Below, piece by piece: positions 10,520 to 20,787 of a stretch of 64,000 nt of DNA. Source of the DNA: Ectocarpus siliculosus (Eukaryota; Sar; Phaeophyceae; Ectocarpales; Ectocarpaceae). The notes under the pieces are model-generated. The model ran no database searches, had not been told where the DNA came from, and worked only from the letters and a program-made list of their open reading frames with translations. The stretch is from assembly GCA_000310025.1 (NCBI GenBank), contig FN649737.1, positions 408,180-472,179 on the forward strand, written 5' to 3'. The translations under genes were made by a program, and so were the position numbers. How positions within the stretch are numbered: the stretch's first letter is position 1; every line of letters begins with the position of its first letter.

Positions 10520-10960
10520 AACCAAGGGAGAGAGGGAACATAGGACACATGCATCTGTGAAATGAAACTTGGTGAAACTTGAAACGAACCTGGTTCGTGA
10601 TACAAGTTCGACAGGCATACATAGACTAGGTGGGAGCACCAGCGAACGGAGCAACGCCAGCCATGCGCCCGGCACATGCATCTACTCGGGCTTCAGTGGG
10701 TGGCCCCGGTCTGCCCAGGCCACAACCACACCAAGCTTCCACAACAGGGCAAGGTGTGTCTAAGACCTAGACTACATACATACCAACTTTTACATGACAT
10801 CACGGTGGTTTTGTGCAACACGTTTTTATGTTTGTTTCCTGTGTGCGCACAACTCAACGTTGTCCTGGCGCGGCTCGGGGTACCGTATTGTGCGTGTTAT
10901 GGCACCCATCGTTGATTTCGCACCCATCAGTGTTACGGCACCGGGGTGCGCAAAAATATC
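10520..10960 (+). repeat. B repeat, copy 2, right part with small ORF
   Basis: This continues the B copy split by the TRIM-like element. It contains a 35-codon frame (10663-10770) starting MRPAHASTRASVGGPGLPR. This parallels MSSARAPTQASAAGPRLPR at 25563 and MSSAPAPTQASAGEP at 39050. The shared QASTTG(H/Q)GVS stretch follows in the 25 kb copy. A short frame kept in three places may mark a real small exon, but here it ends early at TAG. Confidence 0.5.
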
Positions 10961-11000
10961 GAGACCGGCATGATTTAATTGCTTTTCCGCACCCGTATCG
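10879..11000 (+). repeat. GGCACC...GGGGTGCG motif cluster, left
   Basis: The string GTACCGTATTGTGCGTGTTA is followed by GGCACCCATCG, GCACCCATCAGTG and GGCACCGGGGTGCG. The same words recur in both orientations at 13.46-13.79 kb (see there). They probably belong to terminal or subterminal repeats of an unidentified element. Confidence 0.5.
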
Positions 11001-11015
11001 GAACCCCCTTATATA

Positions 11016-12614
11016 GGGTCGGTCTTAACGAAGAAATCAGATCTCGAAATCACATTTCGATGTAAGAATAAAAGAGTCGGATCTACCCAAATCCGGACAT
11101 AAATGGCCTGTGTGTCTTAACGGGAGATCTGCCAAATGGATACGAATCTCTCCAGTCCACCAAGAACAACCCGAGAGGTCCGTAGGCTTTTCCCCCGTAG
11201 GCGATGTTTTTTTTTTTTTTGCGGCGTTTCACGGAATTTCTCGGCTATTTTTTTTTTTAGTGCAAAAAACGTCTTTTTCGGCGACTTTCGGCGCCTTCCA
11301 CATGTTTTTCGGCGAGTCATAGTTCAGTTTCGGTGATTGTTGGCGATTTTCGGCGACGTACATAGCATGTACTTCCAGTAACAAAAACGAGCGGGTCGCG
11401 ACGCGGTTGGAATGCTGCGGAGGTCACCTGTCACCTGTCCGCGAAAACCGAAATGATGTGTCCTTCGTCCTTCTCTTATTTTTCTACAAACTACATCTAT
11501 CTTGCATGTTACGCTGGTTGGTGCGTACATGCAATATTCCAAGCCCTCAGTTATCAAACAAATCAACAACGAAATAGAATACTATGAGATGCTTCGATAC
11601 TTCGACGTTACGCATGGCATGTACGCCTACGTCCGGGCAAAAACATGCATATCATGACAGGTACTGACCCACCAACTACGAAGAAGTAAGACATCTACAC
11701 GAAACTAACCGAAACACAGGTCATTAGTCGCTTTCTTCATCGCTGCCATCGCTCTGGTCGCTACCGCCGCCACCGCTGTTGGCATCTTCGAAATTAATCG
11801 GCACCGTGAAATTAATCGGCGAGAATCGGCGACCTCAATCCATGATTCGGCGTAGCCCCCTCCAAAAACGGCGCTACTTTTTGGTTTTCGGCGACCGTTT
11901 TTTTTTTCGGCGGGCATTTTTTTTTTACGGCGACATATTTCGGAATTCGGTGTTTTCGGCGGTCGCCTACGGGGGAAAAGCCTAGAGGTCCGCCGCTTGC
12001 CAACTGCCAGATTGCTGTTGTGACGTACTGCTATGACGTGGCCACACCACATGGGGAGCTATCGCTGCCGAGAAGCACACACCAAACGCGTACATGGCCT
12101 CTGTGCGGTTCTGACACGATGTCTATGCATGTGACACTTTGAATCGCCCCTCGTCCGACGGAAAGCCGCCAATTCGTCTGTGCATTTGAAGTTCGACAAC
12201 CCACGGGAGATTGCCCCACAGACCAACACATCCCACACATGGTTTTTTTCGGGACCAGTCACGTGCAACAACGATGCGCAGTCACCCTCCCTTTGGGTTG
12301 GCTTTTTGCGCTCTTTCTTTCCTCTGTGCTCGGCGGTGGATGGAGTTCGTGTGGATGGGGGTAGGTGGGCACACGCCGTGTATGCGAGTAGACCGTGGTC
12401 CCGCAACTATGGACGCTGTTCACCCAAATCGGGATCCGATTAAATGATTTCACCTTTTTTCTAATCCCGATTTGGTTTTGGGTCGTCCTGTTATAAGTCC
12501 TCAAGATTCGACGGGTTCCATAACATTTCAGCCAATCAACGAAAGAGTTCTGTGGATCTTCCGGTCTTATAACCAAATGTGAATGTGATTTCGAGATCTG
12601 ATTGCTTCGTTAAG
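11016..12614. mobile_element. Harbinger-like terminal-inverted-repeat element
   Basis: Imperfect terminal inverted repeats of about 43 bp begin GGGTCGGTCTTAACGAAG at the left, and the complement of 12572-12614 gives the same start. Both continue AATCAGATCTCGAAATCACATT. Flanking bases are ATA on the left and TTA on the right, compatible with a damaged 3-bp TWA target duplication as in PIF/Harbinger elements. The interior contains no transposase that I recognise. A minus frame (12259-12576) is open for 105 codons. The element is itself interrupted by a hAT-like MITE. Class assignment rests only on the ends and is tentative. Confidence 0.6.
11183..11984. mobile_element. hAT-like MITE nested in the Harbinger-like element
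   Basis: Terminal inverted repeats start TAGGCTTTTCCCCCGTAGGC at both ends. A perfect 8-bp target duplication GAGGTCCG stands at 11175-11182 and 11985-11992, the length made by hAT transposases. The subterminal regions are rich in TTTTCGGCGA and long T runs. The 802 bp interior has no transposase, so it is non-autonomous. Its position inside the outer element shows that it inserted later. Confidence 0.85.
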
Positions 12615-12772
12615 ACCGACCCTTACCACGCACAGAAAATTCGGCGTTCTTGCGAAATTTCTGAAATGTAAGAAAAAGACCGAACGACGCCTGCTGATTG
12701 GATGGTGCAGACAGTTCCATCCCTGGGTGCAAGTGCAAAGCTGCCTTCCCACTTGAGCCGTCTCTTGTCTAC

Positions 12773-12833
12773 AATCCCTATCAAATGTCCCCTCGTAACG
12801 AGGGGACATACGAGGGGACATTTGATAGGGATT
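12773..12833. repeat. perfect 24-bp inverted repeat (hairpin)
   Basis: The arm AATCCCTATCAAATGTCCCC (plus TCGT) at 12773-12796 pairs perfectly with 12810-12833 around a 13-nt loop. The loop itself repeats ACGAGGGGACAT from the right arm, so the structure looks like a local inverted plus direct duplication. Confidence 0.9.
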
Positions 12834-12839
12834 ATAGAC

Positions 12840-13460
12840 AGCAACTGGCGGGAGCGTGGTAAACGGGGCACGAAAAGGAGGTTTTCAAGATATTTCTCTA
12901 GAGGGAAAGCGAGACCTTCTAACTCAAGCCCTAGGTTGCTCGGTGCCTTCTATCAACGGTGGGCTAAGTACTTCTTCCGCGCTTGCCCCTAGTAGCGCTT
13001 TCCACCCAAGGGTAGACAGACGCGGCGCAACTTCGCTGTTGAACCCGCGGCGCAATCGTCCCGCAATTCGACCTGTTCATTACCCTCTACAAAGCATTCA
13101 TACTAGACTAATAGAGTCGTCCCTGTGTACCCCGGCACCCCCCTGGTCGAGTAGTGCAAAGGAGGAGACAATCATGCCATTCTTCGCGGGGTAAAGCAGG
13201 TGAAGAAGATGGGGACAAAAAGTGTCCCCAAAAGGCGATCCAGCCCTAAAGGCGGTTCGATATCAACGATATAAAACCCGATTAACATGCCCTCGAGGTA
13301 GATAGACAAAGACAGATGGAAACACCGGCTAACAAAGGGGCTTGCCACCAACAAAGAGGTTGGAAGAACACGATACCGTACCGTATGCCTTTCCCAGCAC
13401 GGAGCCAAAGCGCCACACCGTCTGTCTATCCCAAACTAGCATCAGCCGCTTCATTTCAAG
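12840..13460. other. no gene recognised
   Basis: A plus frame (12856-13194) is open for 112 codons with no recognised motif. A short GGGGACAAAAAGTGTCCCC hairpin lies near 13211. Nothing else stands out. Confidence 0.35.
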
Positions 13461-13462
13461 TA

Positions 13463-13790
13463 CCGCATAACACGCATAATTACGGTACTCGTACCAGAAA
13501 CGCCTGTCTGTGTTAGTTTCTTGAGTATCGCTCCTATTGGTGTCATCGCACCGGGGTGGGTGTGTTCACTCAGCACCGTAAAATGGCCAATGTGAGTTCT
13601 TCCGCAGCGCACCCATCGGAGCCATCGCACCGGGGGTGCGTTGGAAATCTATAACGCAATTACCGGACCGGTATCGGCGTTATGGCACCCATCGGTGTTG
13701 TGGCACCGGGGTGCGATAAAAACCAAGAAGGAATGATATGAAAAACGATCGCACCCCGGTGCCATTACACGCACAATTACGGTAGTTACT
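13463..13790. repeat. GGCACCGGGGTGCG motif cluster, right
   Basis: The words GCACCGGGGTG(C/G)G and CACCCATCGG(A/T) occur several times (near 13550, 13612-13640 and 13686-13712), and the reverse form CGCACCCCGGTGCCAT near 13750-13765. The reverse of GTACCGTA-TTGTGCGTGTTA from 10.88 kb is present near 13465-13487 and again near 13766-13787. The inverted placement on either side of 10.9-13.8 kb suggests ends of a larger decayed element family. Confidence 0.55.
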
Positions 13791-13799
13791 GTATAAGGG

Positions 13800-14680
13800 T
13801 AACTTTGCGTAGCTAACAGATGAGGCTAATTTAATAATAGATGGTTTCGGAAGTATTTTTCGAAAAATTTCACGTTCACTTTCAAGAGCACCGTTCCTGG
13901 GACCAGTCCCGTTTTTTCCGAAGGTTTTACTTTTAACGATGTGATGTCACGATGTCACCATGAGGGAATCTGATCAGCATCACGGCCCGCGACCAAGTCA
14001 CCCTATCTATCTCCCGAACACATGCTTGCATTCGGGTGAAACCTTCGACGCTGCGTGCTCCACAGCTCTGAGGTACCTTGCCACCAACCGAGATGGGTCT
14101 GAGTAGAGTGTTGTGAGCGTCTTGTGAGAGAGGACGCGACGTTTTTGGGGTGGAATGCATACGCACACACCCAGACAGGGTGTGCACACGCAGCAACAAA
14201 CGCACGCAGCACACCCAAACGCTCGTCGCTCTCTCGCAACGCATCCTGCCAATCTTCATGCCAGAGCCAACAACGCACGCACAAACAGCAAGATGCCCTA
14301 GGATTTGTTGTGGACCATGCTGCACTACATCGTGTTGGGCGATCGATGCTGCTGTGGGCGGGTGTGTGTGTCCGAAAAAAATAAGAGCGAGCTGTGGCCC
14401 GACATCAATTCGACACATCTGAACCTTCGTCAGCGCCGAAGCAGGAGTCCTCCCACTGCTGGCAGTAAGCTCTACGACCAACCGCGGGCATGCGTTGGTG
14501 GGGTGAGGTGTGCAACAGCACCCATCTTGGTGTGGTGTTTACCAAAGCAACTAAACGCTAAAAGATGGAAAGACTCGAAAAACTTCAGCTTTAACAGACG
14601 CCAGCTGCCCTTCGTGCTAAAAAAGGATTCCTGGTCGAATGTTCATTTTTATGGCGGCCATAAACTGGCTCTTTTCCCTA
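13800..14680. other. no gene recognised
   Basis: The longest frame is on the minus strand (13933-14481, 182 codons). It has no motif I recognise and its composition resembles the surrounding non-coding DNA. TTTAATAATAGATGG-TTTCGG near 13830 echoes the end of the element at 39.63 kb. Confidence 0.35.
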
Positions 14681-15235
14681 AAAAGTGAAAGTGAACTTTC
14701 CCAAACGTACATCCAAAACGATTTTGCTCATGAGCAGCTTGCTTCGCTGGTCCCCATGGAGAGAGTCATCGCTTGACCCCAACCAACATGTACCTCGACC
14801 TGCTGTTTTGGACGCCCTAGCCGCGTACCACTTGCGGCGAATGACCTTTGGAATTTTACTTTGCCTTGGGAAATGGTCAAGCTTTACCCTCCTACAGCAG
14901 TAGTACCCAGTCCCTCCGCAAAAACAGTCTCGCAAAAATGTTTGTCAGCCATTGGTCGAGGGGCTCCAGTCCCTCCAAAGAATCTGAGCTCCTGCCAGAC
15001 AAAGGGTGACTTGGCTTCAGTATGAAAAATGTCCCCACATTTTTCATACTGAAGCCAATTCAGCAAATTTTTCCAGTACCAGGCGATGTACAGTTTTACG
15101 ACCCAGGGGGCACGCGTGTCGGGAGATGTGTACAGCAAGTCAGAGGCCCAGGAGAGGCATCACACAGCATATCACGCAGCGTACCACCTCAGCCAAGAAT
15201 GATTGACCAAGGGTTCTCATGCCTTGGGTGACTCC
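14680..15235 (+). repeat. R repeat, copy 2, with local hairpin
   Basis: The right part pairs with 6955-7265. The left part (GGAGAGAGTCATCGCTTGACCCC...CCTGCTGTTTTGGACGC) resembles 27.25-27.33 kb. At 15011-15058 a perfect 22-bp inverted repeat with a CCCC loop replaces the single TTGGCTTCAG run found in copy 1. Confidence 0.7.
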
Positions 15236-15439
15236 AGCAATGGGTGACTCCAGACTATCATTATCCTCCTTCAAACCTTTTCGTCGGGGATCCCTCTCCT
15301 GCGATGGTTTGGGGGAGTCGTGCTCGGCCGCTGGTATGCATAGGCGTTTCTTTTGTGAGGTCAAAGTTGCTCTTCTTGACAAGCGTGTGTGTAAGAGAGA
15401 TGGTGCTGTCATTGGTTCGGCAGAATGCATGTAGCCTAC

Positions 15440-16354
15440 CAGTGGGAGCGTCGCTCGCAGAGTTTCCTCCTTGTTGTTTTTAGGTCAAGGTCAAGGTTGC
15501 GTGAGTTTGGCACTGGGCACGCACGAAATGGAAGTTGAAATTTGAACAGTATTCGACTAAGAGTTGTGGTTCGATTAAGTTTGCGGGCGGCCGCAGTTCC
15601 TTTTTCTGCGCTACCACAGCCCACAACAGCGAGCTGCTGGAAATATGGCGGAGATTATAAGCTTGACATTCAATAGTTCGGCAAATGGTGTATGTTTGCA
15701 ATGCAGCCGGTTGGACGATGTTGTACGCAGAACATTTGCTCGCGCAAGGGCTACGTACGTACAGTCCCAAACAATGACACGGGCGTTTGACCGGCCACTC
15801 AAGAAGTCCTTGCGGTTCGACCAAACGAAACCAGAACCTTGCTTCGGTGTCAGAATAACGTGCGAAAACTGGATCACCTCCCTCTTTTCCGACATTTTGG
15901 CCAAGGCTGCTGGGGAGAAAGTGTCGTCACGTGAGTGAGTGGGTGGCACGTTCTGCCCTTCCGTTGCTACTCGGGCACATCGCCCTCGCTTAAGAAAAAA
16001 GTCACTTTTTGTCACCTGCGTGCAGCTCTACCTCCTTGACACGACCCATCTTACTGACAAACACGCTGCTCGAACGGTAGTGGGCTTGTTCACGGTGTGT
16101 ACAGAAACGAGACAAACTCTTGCATGCTTCACGCAAGTTCTCTCTGGGACTGACGATCCTACCAAAAACAACAGCCCATTCTCTGTCTGCAATACACACG
16201 TATGTCTCTGTGGTCTCGTCCTTGGATGATATAAACCGGTGGGAACATTAGGAGGTTCCGGTTGGAAGTGCTGTGCTTTGTGTGCGGTCTCGTCTCATTT
16301 TCTGCAAGTCGTTCCAACTGTCGTGTGCGCGCACAAACTCTCTTTCTGCGACAG
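15440..16354 (+). repeat. U segment before G copy 2
   Basis: This is conserved upstream sequence of G genes, matching 18.0-18.6, 20.15-20.4, 28.05-28.3 and 42.15-42.6 kb. Shared words are GGGCGGCC(A/G)CAG and CTACCACAGCC(C/G)ACAAC, then a run related to GACCAAACGAAACCAGAACC. A plus frame at 15645-15938 is open for 97 codons (start MAEIISLTFNSSANGVCLQC). Parts of it can be followed in the other U segments but always with stops, so an ancestral first exon is possible and no functional one is visible. Confidence 0.5.
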
Positions 16355-17649
16355 GTGCCAACTCCGTGATGATCAGGCCCTTGTTCGCTTTCGAAGACGT
16401 TGTGCTTTACGTCTTCGTGGTCGTACAGTCCTTCTTCGTCTGGGTCTTCTCTACCGTCCACAACAGAGTAATGAACGTCCCTGGCGTGTCCAACGTGCTC
16501 CGTCCACTGTCACTCCCCAGTCTTGCTGCGGGTTCGACCTCTGCCCCTCCTGAGCCTGCGGGTCTGGCACCACCACCGCCTCCGTCTTCAGGTAGCAATC
16601 GCGAAGCAGGTCGGCTAATTGGTAAAGTGGTAGGGAGGCAAAATGGTTCAGCTATGTGCCCTGGAAGGGATTTAGGAGAATGCAGCCCTTTGTGTTACCC
16701 TGTAGATAGAGAGTACAGCAGTTGTTACACAGAAGTACAACGCGGAGATACTGCTAACACTGAAGTGATCGAACCATCGTGCGCGCCATGTCCCACAGGG
16801 AGTCGCAGTGCTTCGAGATCTCGTGAGAGTATGGTGGAAAACACCCTTCCTGCAGCTGTCTTTCGCGGACCACGTTCCTACCTTATCTGTGTCGGCGATT
16901 CCCGTCTGCCTGCGGATGTGGCACCAGCACCCCGTCAGGCTTCAGGGATTAAATGGGTAACAGGTCTGTCGAAACTTAGCAGGGAGGCATTGTGGTTCAG
17001 CTCTGTGCCCCGTAAGGGATTTAGCAGGAATGCAGCCCTTAGTTATACCATGTAGACATACTAGAGTGCAACGCGGAGACACTGCAAAAGCTGAAGCGAT
17101 CGAACCATCATGCGTTCCATGTCACAGGAATTTTCTTCGCTTCGACCTCTCATCAGAGAATTGCGAAAAGCATTCTTCCTGCCGCTGTCTTAAGGACACC
17201 AGGCTTCTGGTACATCTACCTCGAAGATTGCCGTCTTGCTGAGGGTTCGCCCGCTCTCCCCTCTGAGCCAGCGGATGTGGCAGCACCGCCTCGGGCTTCA
17301 GGTAAGTATCTTGCAGAAGGTCGGTAAATCGTACTAGGGAGGCAATTGTGGTTCAGCCATGTGCCCCGGAAGGGGTTTTAAGATGCATGCAGTCCTTGTT
17401 TTACCCTGAAGACATATACTAGAGTTGCGAACGCTGAAGTGATCGAACCATCGTGCGTTGCATGTCCCACAGGAAGTCGCAGTGCTTTCAGCTCTCATGA
17501 GCGCAGTGCGGAAAACATCCTTCCTGCCGTTGTCTTAAGGGGACCACGTTTCTGCTATATCTGTTTCAAAGATGTCGGTCTTGCTGCGGGTTCGCCCGCT
17601 CCCCCTCCTGGGCCTGCGGATGTGGCACCAGCACCCCCCCAGGCTTCAG
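16355..17649 (+). CDS. G-family copy 2 with three tandem phase-1 composite exons
   Basis: Exon 2 (16355-16591, ATG at 16369) encodes ALEDVVLY-like residues (AFEDVVLYVFVVVQSFFVWV) and a Pro-rich end APPPPPSSG. Three further exon-like units follow at 16799-16945, 17128-17301 and 17473-17649. Each starts after a CACAG acceptor, is a multiple of three (147, 174 and 177 nt), lies in phase 1 on both sides and is stop-free. Their first half resembles the start of G exon 3 (GSRSA...ILPAVVLRGPR), and their second half the Pro-rich end of exon 2 (PADVAPAPPQASG). The intervening ~180 bp introns are also duplicated. The donors are GTAGCA after exon 2, none (GGATTA) after the first unit, perfect GTAAGT after the second and GC after the third. 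The transmembrane C-terminal half is missing, so a full G protein cannot be made. It could be a decaying or a novel repetitive gene. Confidence 0.45.
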
Positions 17650-19466
17650 GCAACTATCGCGTAACAGGTGGGTTAATGCGTGCTAGGGAGGCATTGTCGT
17701 TCAGCTCTGTGCCCCGGAAGGGATTTGGAGGAACGCAGCCCTTTGTTACACCCTGTAGACATAAATGAGTTGTTGCACAGCATTACAACGCGGGGACACT
17801 GCTAGCACTGAAGGGATCGAAACATCATTGTAAACCTAACAAACCCAAAGAATCATATGGGAGACGCCTTAGAGTGAGAGCTACCCCGCGTCATGCCCCA
17901 CAAACCGGAAAACGCCGAGTTTTCTCGACGAAGATTTTGTCCCCATCAACTAATCGGTGAAGTAGCGGAAGTTTCGTTCACGGAACCACCCTCTCGTCTC
18001 GATCAGCTCGAGATCTAGGCGCTACACGTTTAGCACTAACGCACCCACGATTTGAAATTAATGTACTATCGAACTGAGAGTCGTGCCATTCAGTTCGTGG
18101 GCGGCCACAGCGCCATACTCTTAAGCTTCCACAGCCGACCACGCATTGAGCCATGCTTGCAGAAGGAAGTGTAACGCCGTTTTGGGCTCACCGGTCAAAT
18201 AGATCGGCAAACCCTCGCATGTGCTCGTAGGCACGCGTCAAATGGTATGCATGATGGGATACGCGGAACGTGTAGAGTCTACTTGCTGCCTTAATACCCA
18301 GCGCATGACGGACCAGCTAGAAACGAGCGTGCTTGCGGTTTGACCAACCGAAACCGGGACCTCGCCTTGGTTTCAGAATTACATGCGAAGACGGGATCGT
18401 CCCCCTCCGTTGGTTTCGGTATTTTTTCGTCCACGTCTCCCGGGTGGCCCGTTTTCTCCTTCGTTGCTACTCACGCACATCGCCATCATCGCAAAAATAT
18501 CATGTCACTCTGTCACCTGTACAGTTCCCACAAACGAGAGTATTTCTCATACCCCCATAACCCGTGACCCCTCTACTCAAGACCATCACTTCTGCACGGT
18601 AGCGGTCTTGTTAATGGTGTGCACAAAATTCAGCAGGCAGTTCTCGGGTCCACATAAATGTATGCTTCAGGCAGACTGCTCTGCCCGGAAAAATGCCCCA
18701 GCTCGTGCTCTGGCTGTAGTATCAAATTTTGTTGTCGAATACCGAATAAAATGTGGTTTATTGTGCACGGAAGAATTCGGAACATGTCCCAGATATTCGT
18801 TTGTATTTGGGTTCTTGTTGTGCCGCCCTGGAGGCGTATTGGCTCGGATGTCTTGGTTCGGTTTTCTGGGCTCCCACAAAGAGCAAGGTCCCACAGAGGT
18901 CTCATTCTGTTGCCTCGCTGCTCCTGCAGCAAGAGTTTGGTAGACGCGTGTCCACTGGACCCAAGGGCCACGTGGTGAGGAAGACACAGTGTGTAACATG
19001 CAGCCCGGTTTGGAGGGCCACGCGGCAGAGAAGGGCAGCAGCTAGCTACATCGAATTTCGGACGAAGTAGCAATCATGTCGTATAGCTGTTATTGTACAA
19101 TAAAACACATGTAAATCTATGTCAGCATTGCACCTTCGGTAGTAAGCTGTTGCTGGAGTTTGTGGCGAGGGTTTTAATCGGAGGAAGCACAGCGTGAAAT
19201 CGTATCCCTCACACAGATGCCCAAGCTGCCTCCCTCACGGTTACAGCCTTGGCAAGACGCCTTCACAGTATCACACCAAACTCATTGAGCAGCAAAGGGT
19301 CAGTCTTGTACTATGACGTCTCCCAACAACCTCCTCCCTGAATGGTGGAGAGCGGTTGGAGTTTTGATTTTTGGAGCTTCCGGTTGGAAGCGCCGTTCTT
19401 CGTGGCTCTCATTCTTGCCACGCCGTTCCAACCTACGCGCGCGCGTAATATCTCTTCCTACCACAG
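17650..19466 (+). repeat. duplicated intron remnant and U segment before G copy 3
   Basis: 17650-17830 is the repeated intron sequence (GTGCCCCGGAAGGGATTT...AACGCGG(A/G)GACACTGCTA) without a following exon. 17900-18600 matches the U segments, with GACCAACCGAAACCGGGACC near 18340. 18600-19130 is less conserved; frames of 110-186 codons there are not shared. 19130-19460 matches the promoter-proximal part seen before copies 4 and 5 (GTTTGTGGCGAGGG, AACCTCCTCCCTGAATGG). Confidence 0.5.
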
Positions 19467-19900
19467 GTGACAACCCCGTGATGAGCATACCCTCGATCGC
19501 GCTTGAAGCCACTGTTGTTCTGAACTCTTCCGTGGACGTACAGTCCATCTTTGTTCCTCCCCGTCTCAGTGCGCGTTCGCCCGCTCAACCTGCTGTGCCT
19601 GCGGATGTGGCACCAGCACCACCTCTGTCTTCAGGTAACCATGCGTAACAGGTCGGTTAATTCGTAGTAGGAGGCAATATGGTTCAGCTATGTGCCCCGG
19701 AAGGGATTTAGGACCCTTTGTTTTACCCTATAGCTATATTAGAGGTGTTACACAACATAACAACGCGGAGACACTGCTAAATCTGAAGTGATTACACCAT
19801 GGCCCGTGTCGTATCCCACAGGGGTCGCAGTGCTTGGAGCTCTCGCGAGTGCATCGTGGAAAGCACCCTTTTCACCTTGTCTTCCGTGCACCACTTTTTT
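19467..19900 (+). pseudogene. G-family copy 3, truncated
   Basis: Exon 2 (19467-19634) has an ATG at 19481 and ends APAPPLSSG before a good donor (CAG|GTAACC). The exon 3 acceptor (ATCCCACAG, ending 19821) is present, but the first codons lack one base relative to the intact copy, giving a frameshift (GVAVLGALASASW). Resemblance ends within about 80 bp, before the membrane segments. Confidence 0.6.
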
Positions 19901-20773
19901 TGCCATATCTTGGCCCAAGATTCCTTTCCAGACAACTTCCGTGCAAACCTTTTACGAAGTTCCCATTGCTGGCTTCGCCACGAAAATGCAAATACATATC
20001 CTGGCAAACCAAATGAGTGACATGGAGGCGCGTTGGTTAGAGCTACCCCTTCCTCGAAGACCGAAGGTTGATTCGGAATCGTTCGCGAGGTAGATCCACA
20101 AACCGGAAACGGACAAGTTCGCTCGAGGAAGAGTTTGTCCCCATCAACAATCGGTGATGTACCGGAAGTTTCGTTCACCTTTTCGTACTTTTCAGCTCGA
20201 GATCGATGCGCTGCACGTTATTAACGCGAGGCACCCACGATTTGGAATTAACATACTATGGAACTGCGCCATCCAGTTTTGCCGCGGCCACAGCTCCATG
20301 TTCTAAGCTACCACAGCCCACAACGCCTTGGGCAATGCATGCAGAAGAGTATGGCGGCGTTTTGAGTGTCCCGAAAAATAAGTAGAGCAGTGTGGTAATG
20401 CAACTCAGTGTTCGTAGGAACGACTTCGGTATTCAGATGGTAAGATACGCCGATCGCATAGGGTTTGTGGCGAGGGCTTTTAGTGGAATAAACACAGCGT
20501 GAAATGGCATTCCCCACAAAGATGCCCGAGCTGCCTTCCCCACGGTTACAGCCTTGGCAAGACGTCTCGACAATACCACATCAAACCCATTCACTAGAAA
20601 AGGGTCAGTCTTGTACGATGACCTCTCCCAACAGCTTCCTCCTTGAATGGTGGAGAGCGGTTGGAATTTGATTATTGGGAGCTTTCGGTTGAAAGCGCCG
20701 TTACTCGCGTTGCTCTCATTCTTGCCACGCCGTTCCAACCTTCCCGTGCGCGCAACGTCTCTTTCTACCACAG
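19901..20773 (+). repeat. U segment before G copy 4
   Basis: This carries the conserved ACAAACCGGAAA(C/A)...CGTTCACC...AGCTCGAGATC run near 20100-20210, the GCGGCCACAGC run near 20285, and the GTTTGTGGCGAGGG...AACACAGCGTGAAATGG stretch near 20463-20505. It then has CTCATTCTTGCCACGCCGTTCC before the exon 2 acceptor. In this copy the frame upstream of the acceptor is also open, so the true start of the following gene is not certain. Confidence 0.5.
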
Positions 20774-20787
20774 GTGCTAATATCACC

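Noticed and set aside
10879-13790. One large transposon spanning both GGCACC clusters
   Set aside because: The inverted words are scattered and no matching ends or target duplication could be fixed, so it is reported only as motif clusters.
13933-14481. 182-codon minus frame
   Set aside because: No recognised motif, composition like surrounding DNA, no repeat in sister blocks.
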